Below, piece after piece: positions 7,424 through 15,250 of a DNA stretch of 38,409 nucleotides. Source of the DNA: Chloroflexota bacterium. GTDB lineage: Bacteria; Chloroflexota; Dehalococcoidia; Lucifugimonadales; UBA3495. The notes below the pieces were generated by a model that had not been told where the DNA came from, did not search any database, and saw only the letters and a program-made list of their open reading frames with translations. Position 1 is the stretch's first letter. Each line of letters starts with the position of its first letter. A program made the position numbers and the translations under genes. Where the stretch lies: NCBI GenBank assembly GCA_022568195.1, contig JADFFS010000014.1, positions 1 to 38,409 of the forward strand, in the 5' to 3' direction.

Positions 7424-8350
7424 TTGGAAGCCGTCGTATTCCTCTGGAATGAGCTGATCATCCGGCCCATGCTCAACACCTTGATGGTGTTGTACGTAAT
7501 CTGTTTCCAACAGATGGGCATCGCCATCATTCTGTTCACCTTGCTGGTCCGGACGGCCACCATGCCCCTTACGCTCAAGCAGATCCGGCAGATGCGGGTC
7601 ATGAGCGTCCTGCAGCCCAAGATGAAGGAGATCCAAGAACGGTACCGCAACGACCGGTCCAGGGTATCCCAGGAAACGATGCGGATGTACAAAGAGGCCG
7701 GCGTCAACCCCATCGGCTGCTTGGGGCCGCTGATAGTGCAGATGCCCATCCTCATCGGGCTTTTCCGCGTGTTGATTCAGACCTTGTTTTCCGAGCCCGA
7801 CAACCTGGTTGGCCTATCCCAGAAGCTGTACACCTGGATACCGATTTTCCCGATTCACTCGGCCGCGCCACTGACCGCTTCGTTCCTGGGACTGGACTTG
7901 TCCGCGCCGGACCCCACCAGGGTGATCATACCGGCTTTGGTGTTTGTTTCCACCTGGGTCCAGCAAAAACTGACCATTATGCCGTCGTCCGACCCAAAGC
8001 AGCAGACCAACCAGACCATGATGCTGTGGATGATGCCGGTGATGATCGCCGTATTTTCCCTACAATTCCCCGCGGGCCTGTCCTTGTACTGGATCGTTTC
8101 CAACGTAATTGGTGTCGCCGTGCAATACGTCGTGACCCCCAAGGGTCAGCTGCCCCCCCTGCTTCCCTTGTTCCCCAAGCCGGCGGCGGCCCCGCCCCAA
8201 GCTCAACCGACCAACGACGCGGCACCACAGGAGATGGGAGAGAATGGAAGTACGCGTAATGAGCGCCCGAACCGTCGAAGAAGCAATCGAGTTGGCGCTG
8301 AAAGAGCTAGACGTCGACCGCGACGAGGCCGAGGTCGAAATACTAAGTAG
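7424..8350 (+). CDS. yidC: Membrane protein insertase YidC (short, Gram-positive type)
   Basis: A 308-residue member of the YidC/Oxa1/SpoIIIJ family without the large periplasmic domain. It starts at a TTG with AGG about ten bases upstream. The first conserved helix region is MGIAIILFTLLVRTATMPLT, containing the conserved groove Arg. The cytoplasmic helical hairpin follows (QPKMKEIQERYRNDRSRVSQ), then GCLGPLIVQMPILIGLFRVL, a long helix (IIPALVFVSTWVQQKL), and MMPVMIAVFSLQFPAGLSLYW. It inserts proteins into the membrane alone or with SecYEG. The C-terminal tail is strongly basic (RPNRRRSNRVGAERARRRPR), as expected for ribosome contact. The tail is encoded in the 107 bases that overlap jag in another frame. 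Confidence 0.95.
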   Translation: MEAVVFLWNELIIRPMLNTLMVLYVICFQQMGIAIILFTLLVRTATMPLTLKQIRQMRVMSVLQPKMKEIQERYRNDRSRVSQETMRMYKEAGVNPIGCLGPLIVQMPILIGLFRVLIQTLFSEPDNLVGLSQKLYTWIPIFPIHSAAPLTASFLGLDLSAPDPTRVIIPALVFVSTWVQQKLTIMPSSDPKQQTNQTMMLWMMPVMIAVFSLQFPAGLSLYWIVSNVIGVAVQYVVTPKGQLPPLLPLFPKPAAAPPQAQPTNDAAPQEMGENGSTRNERPNRRRSNRVGAERARRRPRRGRGRNTK

Positions 8351-8888
8351 GGGCAAGTCCGGTTTCCTGGGTATCGGCGCCGAGCTGGCCCGGGTCAGGG
8401 TTACCAAGATTTCCGGAGGCGGCAACGCTGCTGCATTGGCCACGGAGGCCGTGAGCAAGATTCTTCAGGCCGCCGGGGTGAACGTCAGCCGGACCCTCCG
8501 CGCCGCCAATGACCCTGAGGTGGGCGGTCCGATAATCGATCTCACCGGTGAGGACTCGGGACTGCTGATTGGCCGGCGAGGCCAAACCCTTCAGGCTTTG
8601 CAATTCCTGGTGAACTTGATCGTCCGCAAGGAGCTTGGGGAGAACGTCAGGGTGCTCTTGGACGTGGAACGGTACCGGCAGCGCCGGGAGACTTCGCTAC
8701 GGGACATGGCTACCAAGGTGGCAGCCCGGGTTGCCCAAAGCAACCGCAGCATAACATTGGAGCCCATGCCGCCGGCCGACCGGCGGATTGTCCACACCAC
8801 GTTGACCGACCATCCTGGAGTCACTACCGAGAGCACGGGCGTCGGAGACGGCCGCAAGGTCACGATTAGCCCCAAACCGAATCAGTAA
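8244..8888 (+). CDS. khpB: RNA-binding protein Jag/KhpB
   Basis: A 214-residue protein with all three Jag domains. The N-terminal Jag_N domain is RTVEEAIELALKELDVDRDE plus EVEILSRGKSGFLGIG. A KH domain has the GxxG-type loop in LIGRRGQTLQALQFLVN (about residues 110-128). The C-terminal R3H domain is ERYRQRRETSLRDMATKVA... and PADRRIVHTTL. KhpB/Jag proteins bind RNA and affect cell-wall growth and division in Firmicutes. Pairing with yidC is conserved. The ATG at 8244 lies inside yidC, giving a 107-base overlap; an ATG at 8259 is the only nearby alternative and still overlaps. The Jag_N motif begins right after the start, so the overlap looks real. Confidence 0.94.
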   Translation: MEVRVMSARTVEEAIELALKELDVDRDEAEVEILSRGKSGFLGIGAELARVRVTKISGGGNAAALATEAVSKILQAAGVNVSRTLRAANDPEVGGPIIDLTGEDSGLLIGRRGQTLQALQFLVNLIVRKELGENVRVLLDVERYRQRRETSLRDMATKVAARVAQSNRSITLEPMPPADRRIVHTTLTDHPGVTTESTGVGDGRKVTISPKPNQ

Positions 8889-8972
8889 TCCCTCACCCCC
8901 GGCCTTGATTTCATCTGGTTCGAGGCGAGGGCGGAACTCCCGCCCGTTGGCACAACCGGCCATCGTGTTTGG

Positions 8973-9001
8973 TTGACCTTAGATGGGAGGAAACATAGAA
9001 T
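8973..9001 (+). promoter_or_regulatory. Promoter of purF, predicted leaderless transcript
   Basis: TTGACC at 8973-8978 and TAGAAT at 8996-9001 are spaced by exactly 17 bases. The -10 ends six bases before the purF GTG at 9008, so transcription should begin at or within a base or two of the start codon. There is no usable Shine-Dalgarno next to the GTG; the nearest GGGAGG lies inside the promoter spacer. Confidence 0.65.
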
Positions 9002-9007
9002 AGAGCC

Positions 9008-10477
9008 GTGAATAGTGAGCTTGAGTCTCCCAGGCTCCCCAACCCCTTCGACCATCCCAATGAGGAATGTGGGGTTGTCGCAGTGTATGCGCCCGGCGGA
9101 GAGGCCAGCCGCATCGCCTTCTTTGGGCTATTCGCATTACAGCACCGGGGCCAAGAAAGCGCCGGCATCGCCGCGTCCAACGGCGAGACCATCAACGTCC
9201 ACGCGGAGATGGGTCTGGTTACCCAGATTTTCCGCGAGCCGGACTTTTACCCACTAACCGGCGAAAAAGCCATCGGCCACACCCGGTACTCCACCATGGG
9301 CAGTAGCTTGCTTTGCAATGCCCAGCCGCTACTGGTCGACGGATATCAAGGCCGGCTGGCCCTGGCCAATAATGGCAATATCATCAACTCGCCCCAACTT
9401 CGGGACCAGCTCCAAGAGGAATGGAACTGTTCCTTCAACTCCACCACCGACACCGAGGTGGTCGCTTACATGCTGGCCAACGCCCCCGGTAGCGGTTGGG
9501 CCGAGCGGCTCTTTTACTGCATGCGCCAACTGGAAGGCGCCTATTCCCTGGTCGCGCTGACCAAGGACACGGTAATGGCAGCCCGGGACCCCTTGGGTAT
9601 CCGGCCCCTATGCCTGGGCAAGCTCGACGGCGGGTGGATCATTGCTTCGGAAAGCTGTGCCTTGGACCATCTGGGCGCCACCTACCTCAGGGAGGTGGAG
9701 CCGGGCGAGGCCATCGTCATCGACAAGACCGGCTTTCACTCGGAAACCTGGACCGGCCGCACAGGCCGCCGTGCTCTGTGTGTGTTCGAGCTGATCTACT
9801 TTGCCCGTCCAGACAGCATCCTTGACGGCCAGCTGGTCCACTCGGTGCGCCAGGAGCTGGGCGCACAACTGGCCCGGGAACACCCCGTCGACGCCGACCT
9901 GGTGATCGGTATCCCCGACTCATCGACGGCGGCCGCCGTGGGCTACGCCCGAGAATCCGGGATTCCCTACAGCGAAGGGCTGGTCAAAAACCGCTACGTC
10001 GGCCGGACCTTCATCGAGCCGGAGCAGCGGATGCGGGACTTGGGGGTGCGGCAGAAGTTCAACCCCCTGACTGAGGTCATCCGAGGCCAGCGGCTGGTGG
10101 TGGTGGACGACAGCATTGTTCGCGGCACGACCACACCCCACGTGGTGGGCCTGCTACGAAAAGCCGGCGCCAAGGAAATACACATGCGGGTCTGCGCCCC
10201 GCCAATCATGCACCCCTGTTTCATGGGCGTGGATATGGCCAACCGCCAGGAATTGATCGCAGCCAACCAGAGCGTCGATGAAATCCGGGAGTTTATTGGG
10301 GCCGACACCCTGGGATACCTGGGAGTCGATGGTTTGATGAAGGTTGTGGGGGGTACTCAGGGCGGTTTTTGCGACGCTTGCTTTACCGGCAACTACCCGG
10401 TGCCCGTGCAACTGGAGTTGACCAAGCTGGTTCTAGAGGACTCAAGGCCGGCCGACGCAACACCCGACGCCAATTAG
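9008..10477 (+). CDS. purF: Amidophosphoribosyltransferase
   Basis: A 489-residue enzyme that makes phosphoribosylamine from PRPP and glutamine, the first step of de novo purine synthesis. The N-terminal Ntn glutaminase domain has its nucleophile at Cys21 in HPNEECGVVAVY, so a 20-residue propeptide must be removed. QHRGQESAGIA and GHTRYSTMG follow. The PRPP site is VVVDDSIVRGTTT. Cysteines matching the B. subtilis-type 4Fe-4S ligands are present: RRALCVFELIYFARP, HPCFMGVDM and FCDACFTGNYP. This suggests an oxygen-sensitive, cluster-containing type II enzyme. The start is GTG at 9008 with no Shine-Dalgarno, directly behind a promoter. purM and purH follow on the same strand, with gaps of about 150 and 100 bases. 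Confidence 0.97.
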   Translation: MNSELESPRLPNPFDHPNEECGVVAVYAPGGEASRIAFFGLFALQHRGQESAGIAASNGETINVHAEMGLVTQIFREPDFYPLTGEKAIGHTRYSTMGSSLLCNAQPLLVDGYQGRLALANNGNIINSPQLRDQLQEEWNCSFNSTTDTEVVAYMLANAPGSGWAERLFYCMRQLEGAYSLVALTKDTVMAARDPLGIRPLCLGKLDGGWIIASESCALDHLGATYLREVEPGEAIVIDKTGFHSETWTGRTGRRALCVFELIYFARPDSILDGQLVHSVRQELGAQLAREHPVDADLVIGIPDSSTAAAVGYARESGIPYSEGLVKNRYVGRTFIEPEQRMRDLGVRQKFNPLTEVIRGQRLVVVDDSIVRGTTTPHVVGLLRKAGAKEIHMRVCAPPIMHPCFMGVDMANRQELIAANQSVDEIREFIGADTLGYLGVDGLMKVVGGTQGGFCDACFTGNYPVPVQLELTKLVLEDSRPADATPDAN

Positions 10478-10630
10478 TTCCGATTAATCCACCTCACCGG
10501 CGCCGTTAGGATTACGGGCCCAATCCCGGTCCAACCCTACTCTGCCTTGCCATCCAGCCGGTGGTGATTTACCCTAACTGCGGTGGGACTGCCCTGCTTG
10601 ACATCGGGCCGTCCGGGGCGGGAGAGACAT

Positions 10631-11653
10631 TTGACCAGTGACGCCTACCACTCCTCCGGAGTAGACCTGGATAGGATGGAGAGCCTCAAGGAGCGGATCA
10701 AAGCCTTCGCCGCCGTGACCCACGGTCCAGAGGTTCTGAATGCGGACGGCAGTTTCGCCGGCTTGTACCGGCTGGGGGGCTACCGGCAGCCGGTCCTGGT
10801 GGCGAGCACCGACGGCGTCGGAACCAAGATCAAGATCGCTTCTCACATGGGCCACTTCGAGTCCATCGGTCAGGACCTGGTAACCCTGAATGTCAACGAC
10901 ATCCTGACCCAGGGCGCCAAGCCGCTGTTCTTCCTGGACTACATCGCGTTCAGCACGTTGGACGAGCAACGCATGGATACGCTGATGCGAGGCATCGTCT
11001 GGGGTTGTCGAGAGGTGGGCTGCGCCCTCCTCGGCGGGGAGACGGCACAGATGCCGGGAGTGTACGGGCAGGACGGCCTGGACCTGGCAGGGTTCGTGGT
11101 AGGTGTGGTGGAGCGCGACAACGTTCTAAAGCGGGAGAACATCCAGGCCGGCGACTACCTGGTGGGTTTTCCTTCCAGCGGCTTGCACACCAACGGATTT
11201 TCCCTGGTACGCCGGGTCTTCAACATCGATGAGAATCCGACGGTGCTATTTCGGCCCTACGAAGAGCTGCATCACCAACTGGGCGAGGAGTTATTGATCC
11301 GGCATCGCTGCTACTACCCGCTGCTGAAGCCTGTGCTGGGATTCTTCAAGGGACTGGCCCACATCACCGGGGGAGGCCTCCCCGGCAAGATGCCTGCTAT
11401 TTTGCCCGATGACCTGGCCGCCGATTTCCAACGGGATTCTTGGACAGTGCCTCCCATATTCGACGTGATTCAGCGGGAGGGCAGCGTGTCCACGGACGAA
11501 ATGTTTCGGGTGTTCAACATGGGCCTGGGAATGGTGGGCGTTTGTGAGGAAGACGCCGTTGCGTCCATCCAGCAAGAGGTGCCCGACGCGGTGGTGGTTG
11601 GCCGGGTTGTAGCCCGGGATACCGATAGCCAGGTCACTTTCAGCGACTCCTGA
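10631..11653 (+). CDS. purM: Phosphoribosylformylglycinamidine cyclo-ligase (AIR synthetase)
   Basis: A 340-residue ATP-dependent enzyme that closes the imidazole ring to form aminoimidazole ribonucleotide. The TTG at 10631 is chosen because GGGAGAGA lies just upstream and the product then begins MTSDAYHSSGVDLD, the normal PurM N-terminus. An in-frame GTG at 10583 would add 16 atypical residues. Signatures are STDGVGTKIKIA, DLVTLNVNDILTQGAKPLFF, GCALLGGETAQMPGVY, GLHTNGFSLVR, HITGGGLPGKMP and the C-terminal RVFNMGLGMV. Family length is 330-350, so it is intact. It belongs to the purF-purM-purH group. Confidence 0.96.
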   Translation: MTSDAYHSSGVDLDRMESLKERIKAFAAVTHGPEVLNADGSFAGLYRLGGYRQPVLVASTDGVGTKIKIASHMGHFESIGQDLVTLNVNDILTQGAKPLFFLDYIAFSTLDEQRMDTLMRGIVWGCREVGCALLGGETAQMPGVYGQDGLDLAGFVVGVVERDNVLKRENIQAGDYLVGFPSSGLHTNGFSLVRRVFNIDENPTVLFRPYEELHHQLGEELLIRHRCYYPLLKPVLGFFKGLAHITGGGLPGKMPAILPDDLAADFQRDSWTVPPIFDVIQREGSVSTDEMFRVFNMGLGMVGVCEEDAVASIQQEVPDAVVVGRVVARDTDSQVTFSDS

Positions 11654-11756
11654 CGTCCCGGCACGCGGGTTTATCAGCAGTGTTGAGCGTCGGCCGCAGC
11701 GAAGGGGCGTCGAGCTTGTTCAACCGATTAACAAAAGGTTGTGAGGCGGGATACCG

Positions 11757-13289
11757 GTGAAAGCACTACTTAGCGTCTACGACAAAACCGGCATCGTGGA
11801 GTTCTCCAGCAAGTTAGTCTCGGCGGGATACGATCTGATCAGCACCGGGGGCACCCACAACACCATATTCCAGGAAGGGGGGCTGCCGGTAAAACAGGTT
11901 TCCGAGGTCACCGGCTCCCCGGAGATTCTAGACGGCCGGGTAAAGACGCTGCACCCGGTGATTTACGCCGGCTTACTGGCGCGACGGGACTCCCAGGGTC
12001 ACTTGGACGAACTTACCAAGCATGGCATCGACCCCATAGATCTGGTGGCGGTCAACCTATACCCGTTCGTCGCCACCATCTCCAAACCCGATGTCACCAT
12101 GGACGAGGCCCTGGAGAATATCGACATCGGCGGGCCGACCATGCTTCGCGCGGCGGCCAAGAACTACCCATCGGTGGTGGTGGTGGTGGATCCCTCGGAC
12201 TACGACTGGGTTGCCGACAAGATCTCGGCGGGTGGACTGAGCCTCGAAGAGCGCCGTAGCCTGGCCGCCAAAGCTTTCCATCACGTCTCGACCTACGACG
12301 CGGCCGTAACTTCTTACTTGACCCCAGATCCAGAAAAAGAAGAAGGCTTGCCCGCCGGCCTTACCCTCTCCCTGACCAAGGTTGCTGGCCTGAGGTACGG
12401 CGAGAATCCCCACCAGCAAGGGGCGCTATACGTTTCAGTGGGGGACACGCCGGTGGGCATTGCCCGGGCCAAGCAGCTGCATGGAAGAGAGCTTTCCTAC
12501 AACAACCTGATGGACGCCGACGCCGCCTGGCGCACAGTCTGCGACTTCGACGATCCCACTGTGGCGGTGATCAAGCACGCCAACCCTTGTGGACTGGCCA
12601 GCCATCAAGACCAGGCCGAAGCCTATAAGCGGGCCTACGAAGGGGATTCGGTTTCTGCGTTTGGCGGTATCGTCGGCTACAACCGCATAGTGACCGCCGC
12701 CGCGGCCGAGGCCATGGGTCCGGTTTTCTACGAGGTGGTGGTCGCTCCGGGATACGAGCCGGAAGCCCTGGAGGTCCTGAAGCGGAAGCGCAACCTGCGT
12801 ATACTGTCGGCTGACCCGGGCGCCGGCGGCCTGACCTACGACCTGCGCCCGATAACCGGAGGGCTGCTGGTGCAGACCCCCGACGCTATCGACGAGGACC
12901 CCGCCGACTGGCAGACGGTCACCAACCGCGCCCCCAGTCAGGCCGAGTTGGCGGACCTGGCATTCGCCTGGAAAGCGGTCAAGCACATCAAGTCCAACGC
13001 TATTGTGTTTGCCAAAGACCTGGCGCTGGTGGGCATGGGAGCCGGCCAGCCCAACCGGGTAGTCAGCGTCCACTTGTCGGGCAGAGCGGCCGGCGAGAAG
13101 TCCAAGGGCAGCGTACTGGCGTCGGACGCCTTTTTCCCATTCCCGGACAACATCGAGCTGGCAGCGGAAGCGGGGGTAATCGCCATAGTGCAGCCGGGGG
13201 GGTCCATCCGAGACGAAGAGGTGATCGAGGCGGCAAACCAAAACGGCCTGGCGATGGTTTTTACCGGAGTGCGCCATTTCCGGCATTGA
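11757..13289 (+). CDS. purH: Bifunctional AICAR transformylase / IMP cyclohydrolase
   Basis: A 510-residue two-domain enzyme that catalyses the last two steps to IMP. The start is GTG at 11757. The N-terminal cyclohydrolase (MGS-like) domain covers about residues 1-200: LLSVYDKTGIVEF, LISTGGTHNTI, GRVKTLHPVIYAGLL and NLYPF. The C-terminal transformylase domain has LRYGENPHQQGALY, ELSYNNLMDADAAW, the catalytic Lys-His of VIKHANPCG, and SVSAFGGIV. Near the end are VKHIKSNAIVFAK, GMGAGQPNRV and SDAFFPFPD. It is full length. The glycosyltransferase gene starts 18 bases after its stop and may be co-transcribed. Confidence 0.97.
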   Translation: MKALLSVYDKTGIVEFSSKLVSAGYDLISTGGTHNTIFQEGGLPVKQVSEVTGSPEILDGRVKTLHPVIYAGLLARRDSQGHLDELTKHGIDPIDLVAVNLYPFVATISKPDVTMDEALENIDIGGPTMLRAAAKNYPSVVVVVDPSDYDWVADKISAGGLSLEERRSLAAKAFHHVSTYDAAVTSYLTPDPEKEEGLPAGLTLSLTKVAGLRYGENPHQQGALYVSVGDTPVGIARAKQLHGRELSYNNLMDADAAWRTVCDFDDPTVAVIKHANPCGLASHQDQAEAYKRAYEGDSVSAFGGIVGYNRIVTAAAAEAMGPVFYEVVVAPGYEPEALEVLKRKRNLRILSADPGAGGLTYDLRPITGGLLVQTPDAIDEDPADWQTVTNRAPSQAELADLAFAWKAVKHIKSNAIVFAKDLALVGMGAGQPNRVVSVHLSGRAAGEKSKGSVLASDAFFPFPDNIELAAEAGVIAIVQPGGSIRDEEVIEAANQNGLAMVFTGVRHFRH

Positions 13290-13306
13290 TTTAGAAAAGA
13301 TGTAGC

Positions 13307-14098
13307 ATGGCAAACACTGTCGACATAGTGGTACCGGTTTACAACGAGGAGCAGGCGCTGCCTCGCACCATACTCATTTTGACCGAGTTTCTCAGGGAAA
13401 ACGTGCAAAATCCCTGGCAGGTTATCATCGCGGACAACGCCTCCACCGACAACACACGGTCCATATCCGAGATGCTGTGCGAGCGATACGCTGGCGTCAT
13501 TTACTTGCACCTACCCCAGAAGGGCCGTGGTAGGGCCCTGAGGACCGCTTGGATGGAAAGCAACGCCGACATTGTCAGCTACATGGACGTTGACCTGTCC
13601 ACCGACTTGGCTCATTTCCCCCAGTTGCTGGAGGCTTTGGAGTCGGGAGGGCACATCGCCATTGGCAGCCGGTTGAGCAAAGGGTCAAAGGTAACCCGGT
13701 CCATCAAGAGGGAATTGATATCCCGGACCTACAACCTGATGATCAAATCCATGTTCTTCACGGCCTTCCCCGATGCCCAGTGCGGCTTCAAGGCCCTAAC
13801 GCGCCAGGCGGCCCACGCCATCGTTCCCAAGATCAAAAACAACAACTGGTTTTTCGATACCGAGTTGCTGTTAATCGCGGCAAAGGGGGGATACAAAATC
13901 ACCTCGGTGCCGGTGAAGTGGGACGATGACCCTACAAGCACGGTAAACGTAGCCGGGACCGCCACCGAGGATGTCAAAGGGCTGCTACGGCTCCGCTTCG
14001 GCGGTATACCAAGAGTGGCCGCGCCGGATGACAATCCGATTGGCTTCAGCTACAGGCCCGACATCTCCCCCGGCTCCCGGGAGGACGAAGGGCTTTAA
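13307..14098 (+). CDS. GT2 glycosyltransferase, polyprenyl-phosphate type
   Basis: A 263-residue family 2 glycosyltransferase with a GT-A fold. The nucleotide-sugar site begins VDIVVPVYNEEQALPRTI, the strand-turn VIIADNASTDNT follows, and the metal-binding DxD-type motif is in MDVDLSTD. IAIGSRLSKGS and PDAQCGFKALTR are characteristic of dolichyl-/polyprenyl-phosphate glucose or mannose synthases (ALG5/DPM1-like). The late WFFDTELLLIAAKGGYKITSVPVKW is also typical. It probably loads a sugar onto a lipid carrier at the cytoplasmic membrane face. No C-terminal membrane helix is present, so it would act as a peripheral enzyme. It follows purH by 18 bases; a functional link is not obvious. Confidence 0.88.
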   Translation: MANTVDIVVPVYNEEQALPRTILILTEFLRENVQNPWQVIIADNASTDNTRSISEMLCERYAGVIYLHLPQKGRGRALRTAWMESNADIVSYMDVDLSTDLAHFPQLLEALESGGHIAIGSRLSKGSKVTRSIKRELISRTYNLMIKSMFFTAFPDAQCGFKALTRQAAHAIVPKIKNNNWFFDTELLLIAAKGGYKITSVPVKWDDDPTSTVNVAGTATEDVKGLLRLRFGGIPRVAAPDDNPIGFSYRPDISPGSREDEGL

Positions 14099-14120
14099 CC
14101 TTCTAACGAAACTGCCGTCA

Positions 14121-14220
14121 TGTCATCCTGAGGACCGCAGGGACGAAGGATCTCCCGAGCCGCAGGTGCGCGGCATGTGCAGCCCCCGGGCGGAGATTCT
14201 TCGCTGCGCTCAGAATGACA
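14121..14220 (+). repeat. 100-bp palindromic dispersed repeat, copy 1
   Basis: The ends are inverted copies: TGTCATCCTGAG at 14121 and CTCAGAATGACA ending at 14220. An inner pair, CGAAGGATCTC and GAGATTCTTCG, also faces inward, so the whole unit can fold into a long hairpin. It sits in the gap between the glycosyltransferase and the SDR. A related unit with the same termini lies at 33403-33503. Confidence 0.8.
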
Positions 14221-14298
14221 GTTGCCGGTATGGTTAGAAAGTCTCAGCCTTATCCTGCCTGCCCAATCCCCTTACTTTCTCACGGAGGCCATTAGCCC

Positions 14299-15093
14299 AT
14301 GGAACTGGGACTTAAAGGTAAAAACGTCATAGTCACCGGAGGCGGGTCGAACATCGGCCGGGCCATCGTCCATGCCTTCGCCGCCGAAGGCTGCAACATA
14401 ACCATTGCCGAGCTTTCGGTCTCCCAAGGAGAGAAGGTAGCAGCCGAGGTGGCCGGATTGAGCGCTTCAGGGCGGGTCAAGGTGATTGGCAGCGATGTTT
14501 CCGATCACGAGCAAGTTGAATCCATGGTAGCGGAATCCATTGCCGAGTTCGGGCAAGTGGACGTCTTGGTAAACAACGTGGGTTGGACTGTTGACCGGCT
14601 GTTCATGGAAAAGCCCCGGGAAGAGTGGGAGAAGGAGATCAAAGTCAACCTATGGGGGGCGATTAACTGCATCCACGCTGTGCTGCCCCACATGATTGAA
14701 CGTCAAGCGGGGTCCATCGTCAGCATGAGCTCCGACGCCGGGCGCATGGGAGAATATCGGGAAGCGGTCTATTCGGCGTGCAAAGCGGGGATAATTGCTC
14801 TGAGCAAGTCGATAGCCCGAGAAACTGGCCGCTACGGCCTGCGGGCAAACGTGGTGTGCCCCGGTTTGGTGATTCCAGACCGGGAAGAGTCTATCAGCGA
14901 AGAGAGCATGTGGAACCAAATGCGGGACATATTCACCGATGATGTTTTGGAGAGGGTCAAGCGTGGCTATCTGTTCCGACGGCTGGCTAAGGGGAGCGAG
15001 ATCGCCAACGCGGTGGTCTTCCTGGCATCGGACGCGGCCAGCTTCATCACCGGCCAGACCCTCAGCGTCAGCGGCGGCTACACAATGATGTAA
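14299..15093 (+). CDS. Short-chain dehydrogenase/reductase
   Basis: A 264-residue classical SDR starting at an ATG with GGAGG upstream. The NAD(P)-binding glycine motif is TGGGSNIG at residues 13-20, followed by DV at 66-67 and NNVG at 92-95. The catalytic set is Asn117 (VNLWG), Ser144/145 (VSMSS), Tyr158 and Lys162 (YSACK). The C-terminus, FLASDAASFITGQTLSVSGG, is the usual end of the fold. Such enzymes oxidise or reduce alcohols, ketones or acyl thioesters. The acidic residue after the first strand region (IAELS) favours NAD(H), but this is only suggestive. It stands alone: the upstream gap holds a dispersed repeat, and the downstream gene is convergent across a shared hairpin. Confidence 0.93.
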   Translation: MELGLKGKNVIVTGGGSNIGRAIVHAFAAEGCNITIAELSVSQGEKVAAEVAGLSASGRVKVIGSDVSDHEQVESMVAESIAEFGQVDVLVNNVGWTVDRLFMEKPREEWEKEIKVNLWGAINCIHAVLPHMIERQAGSIVSMSSDAGRMGEYREAVYSACKAGIIALSKSIARETGRYGLRANVVCPGLVIPDREESISEESMWNQMRDIFTDDVLERVKRGYLFRRLAKGSEIANAVVFLASDAASFITGQTLSVSGGYTMM

Positions 15094-15150
15094 CACCGCT
15101 TAACGCCCTCGATTCGCCACCTGTTTTTCCAAATTTAGTACACCAGCAAA

Positions 15151-15182
15151 GCAAACGGCCCCGACGTGTCGGGGCCGTTTGC
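15151..15182. terminator. Strong hairpin between convergent genes
   Basis: GCAAACGGCCCCGAC at 15151-15165 and its exact complement at 15168-15182 form a 15-bp stem with a two-base centre, which in practice means a small loop. It lies between the stop of the SDR (plus) and the stop of the duplicated-domain gene (minus) and could terminate both. Neither side has a long U-tract: TTTGC is embedded in the stem, and the minus side continues TTTGCTTTGCTGG. Confidence 0.75.
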
Positions 15183-15250
15183 GAACCGCTTTTGCTGCGA
15201 AGGGGACTCTCCTTTGGCGGGGATCATCCCAACCGTGTGCCCTGGTCTCC

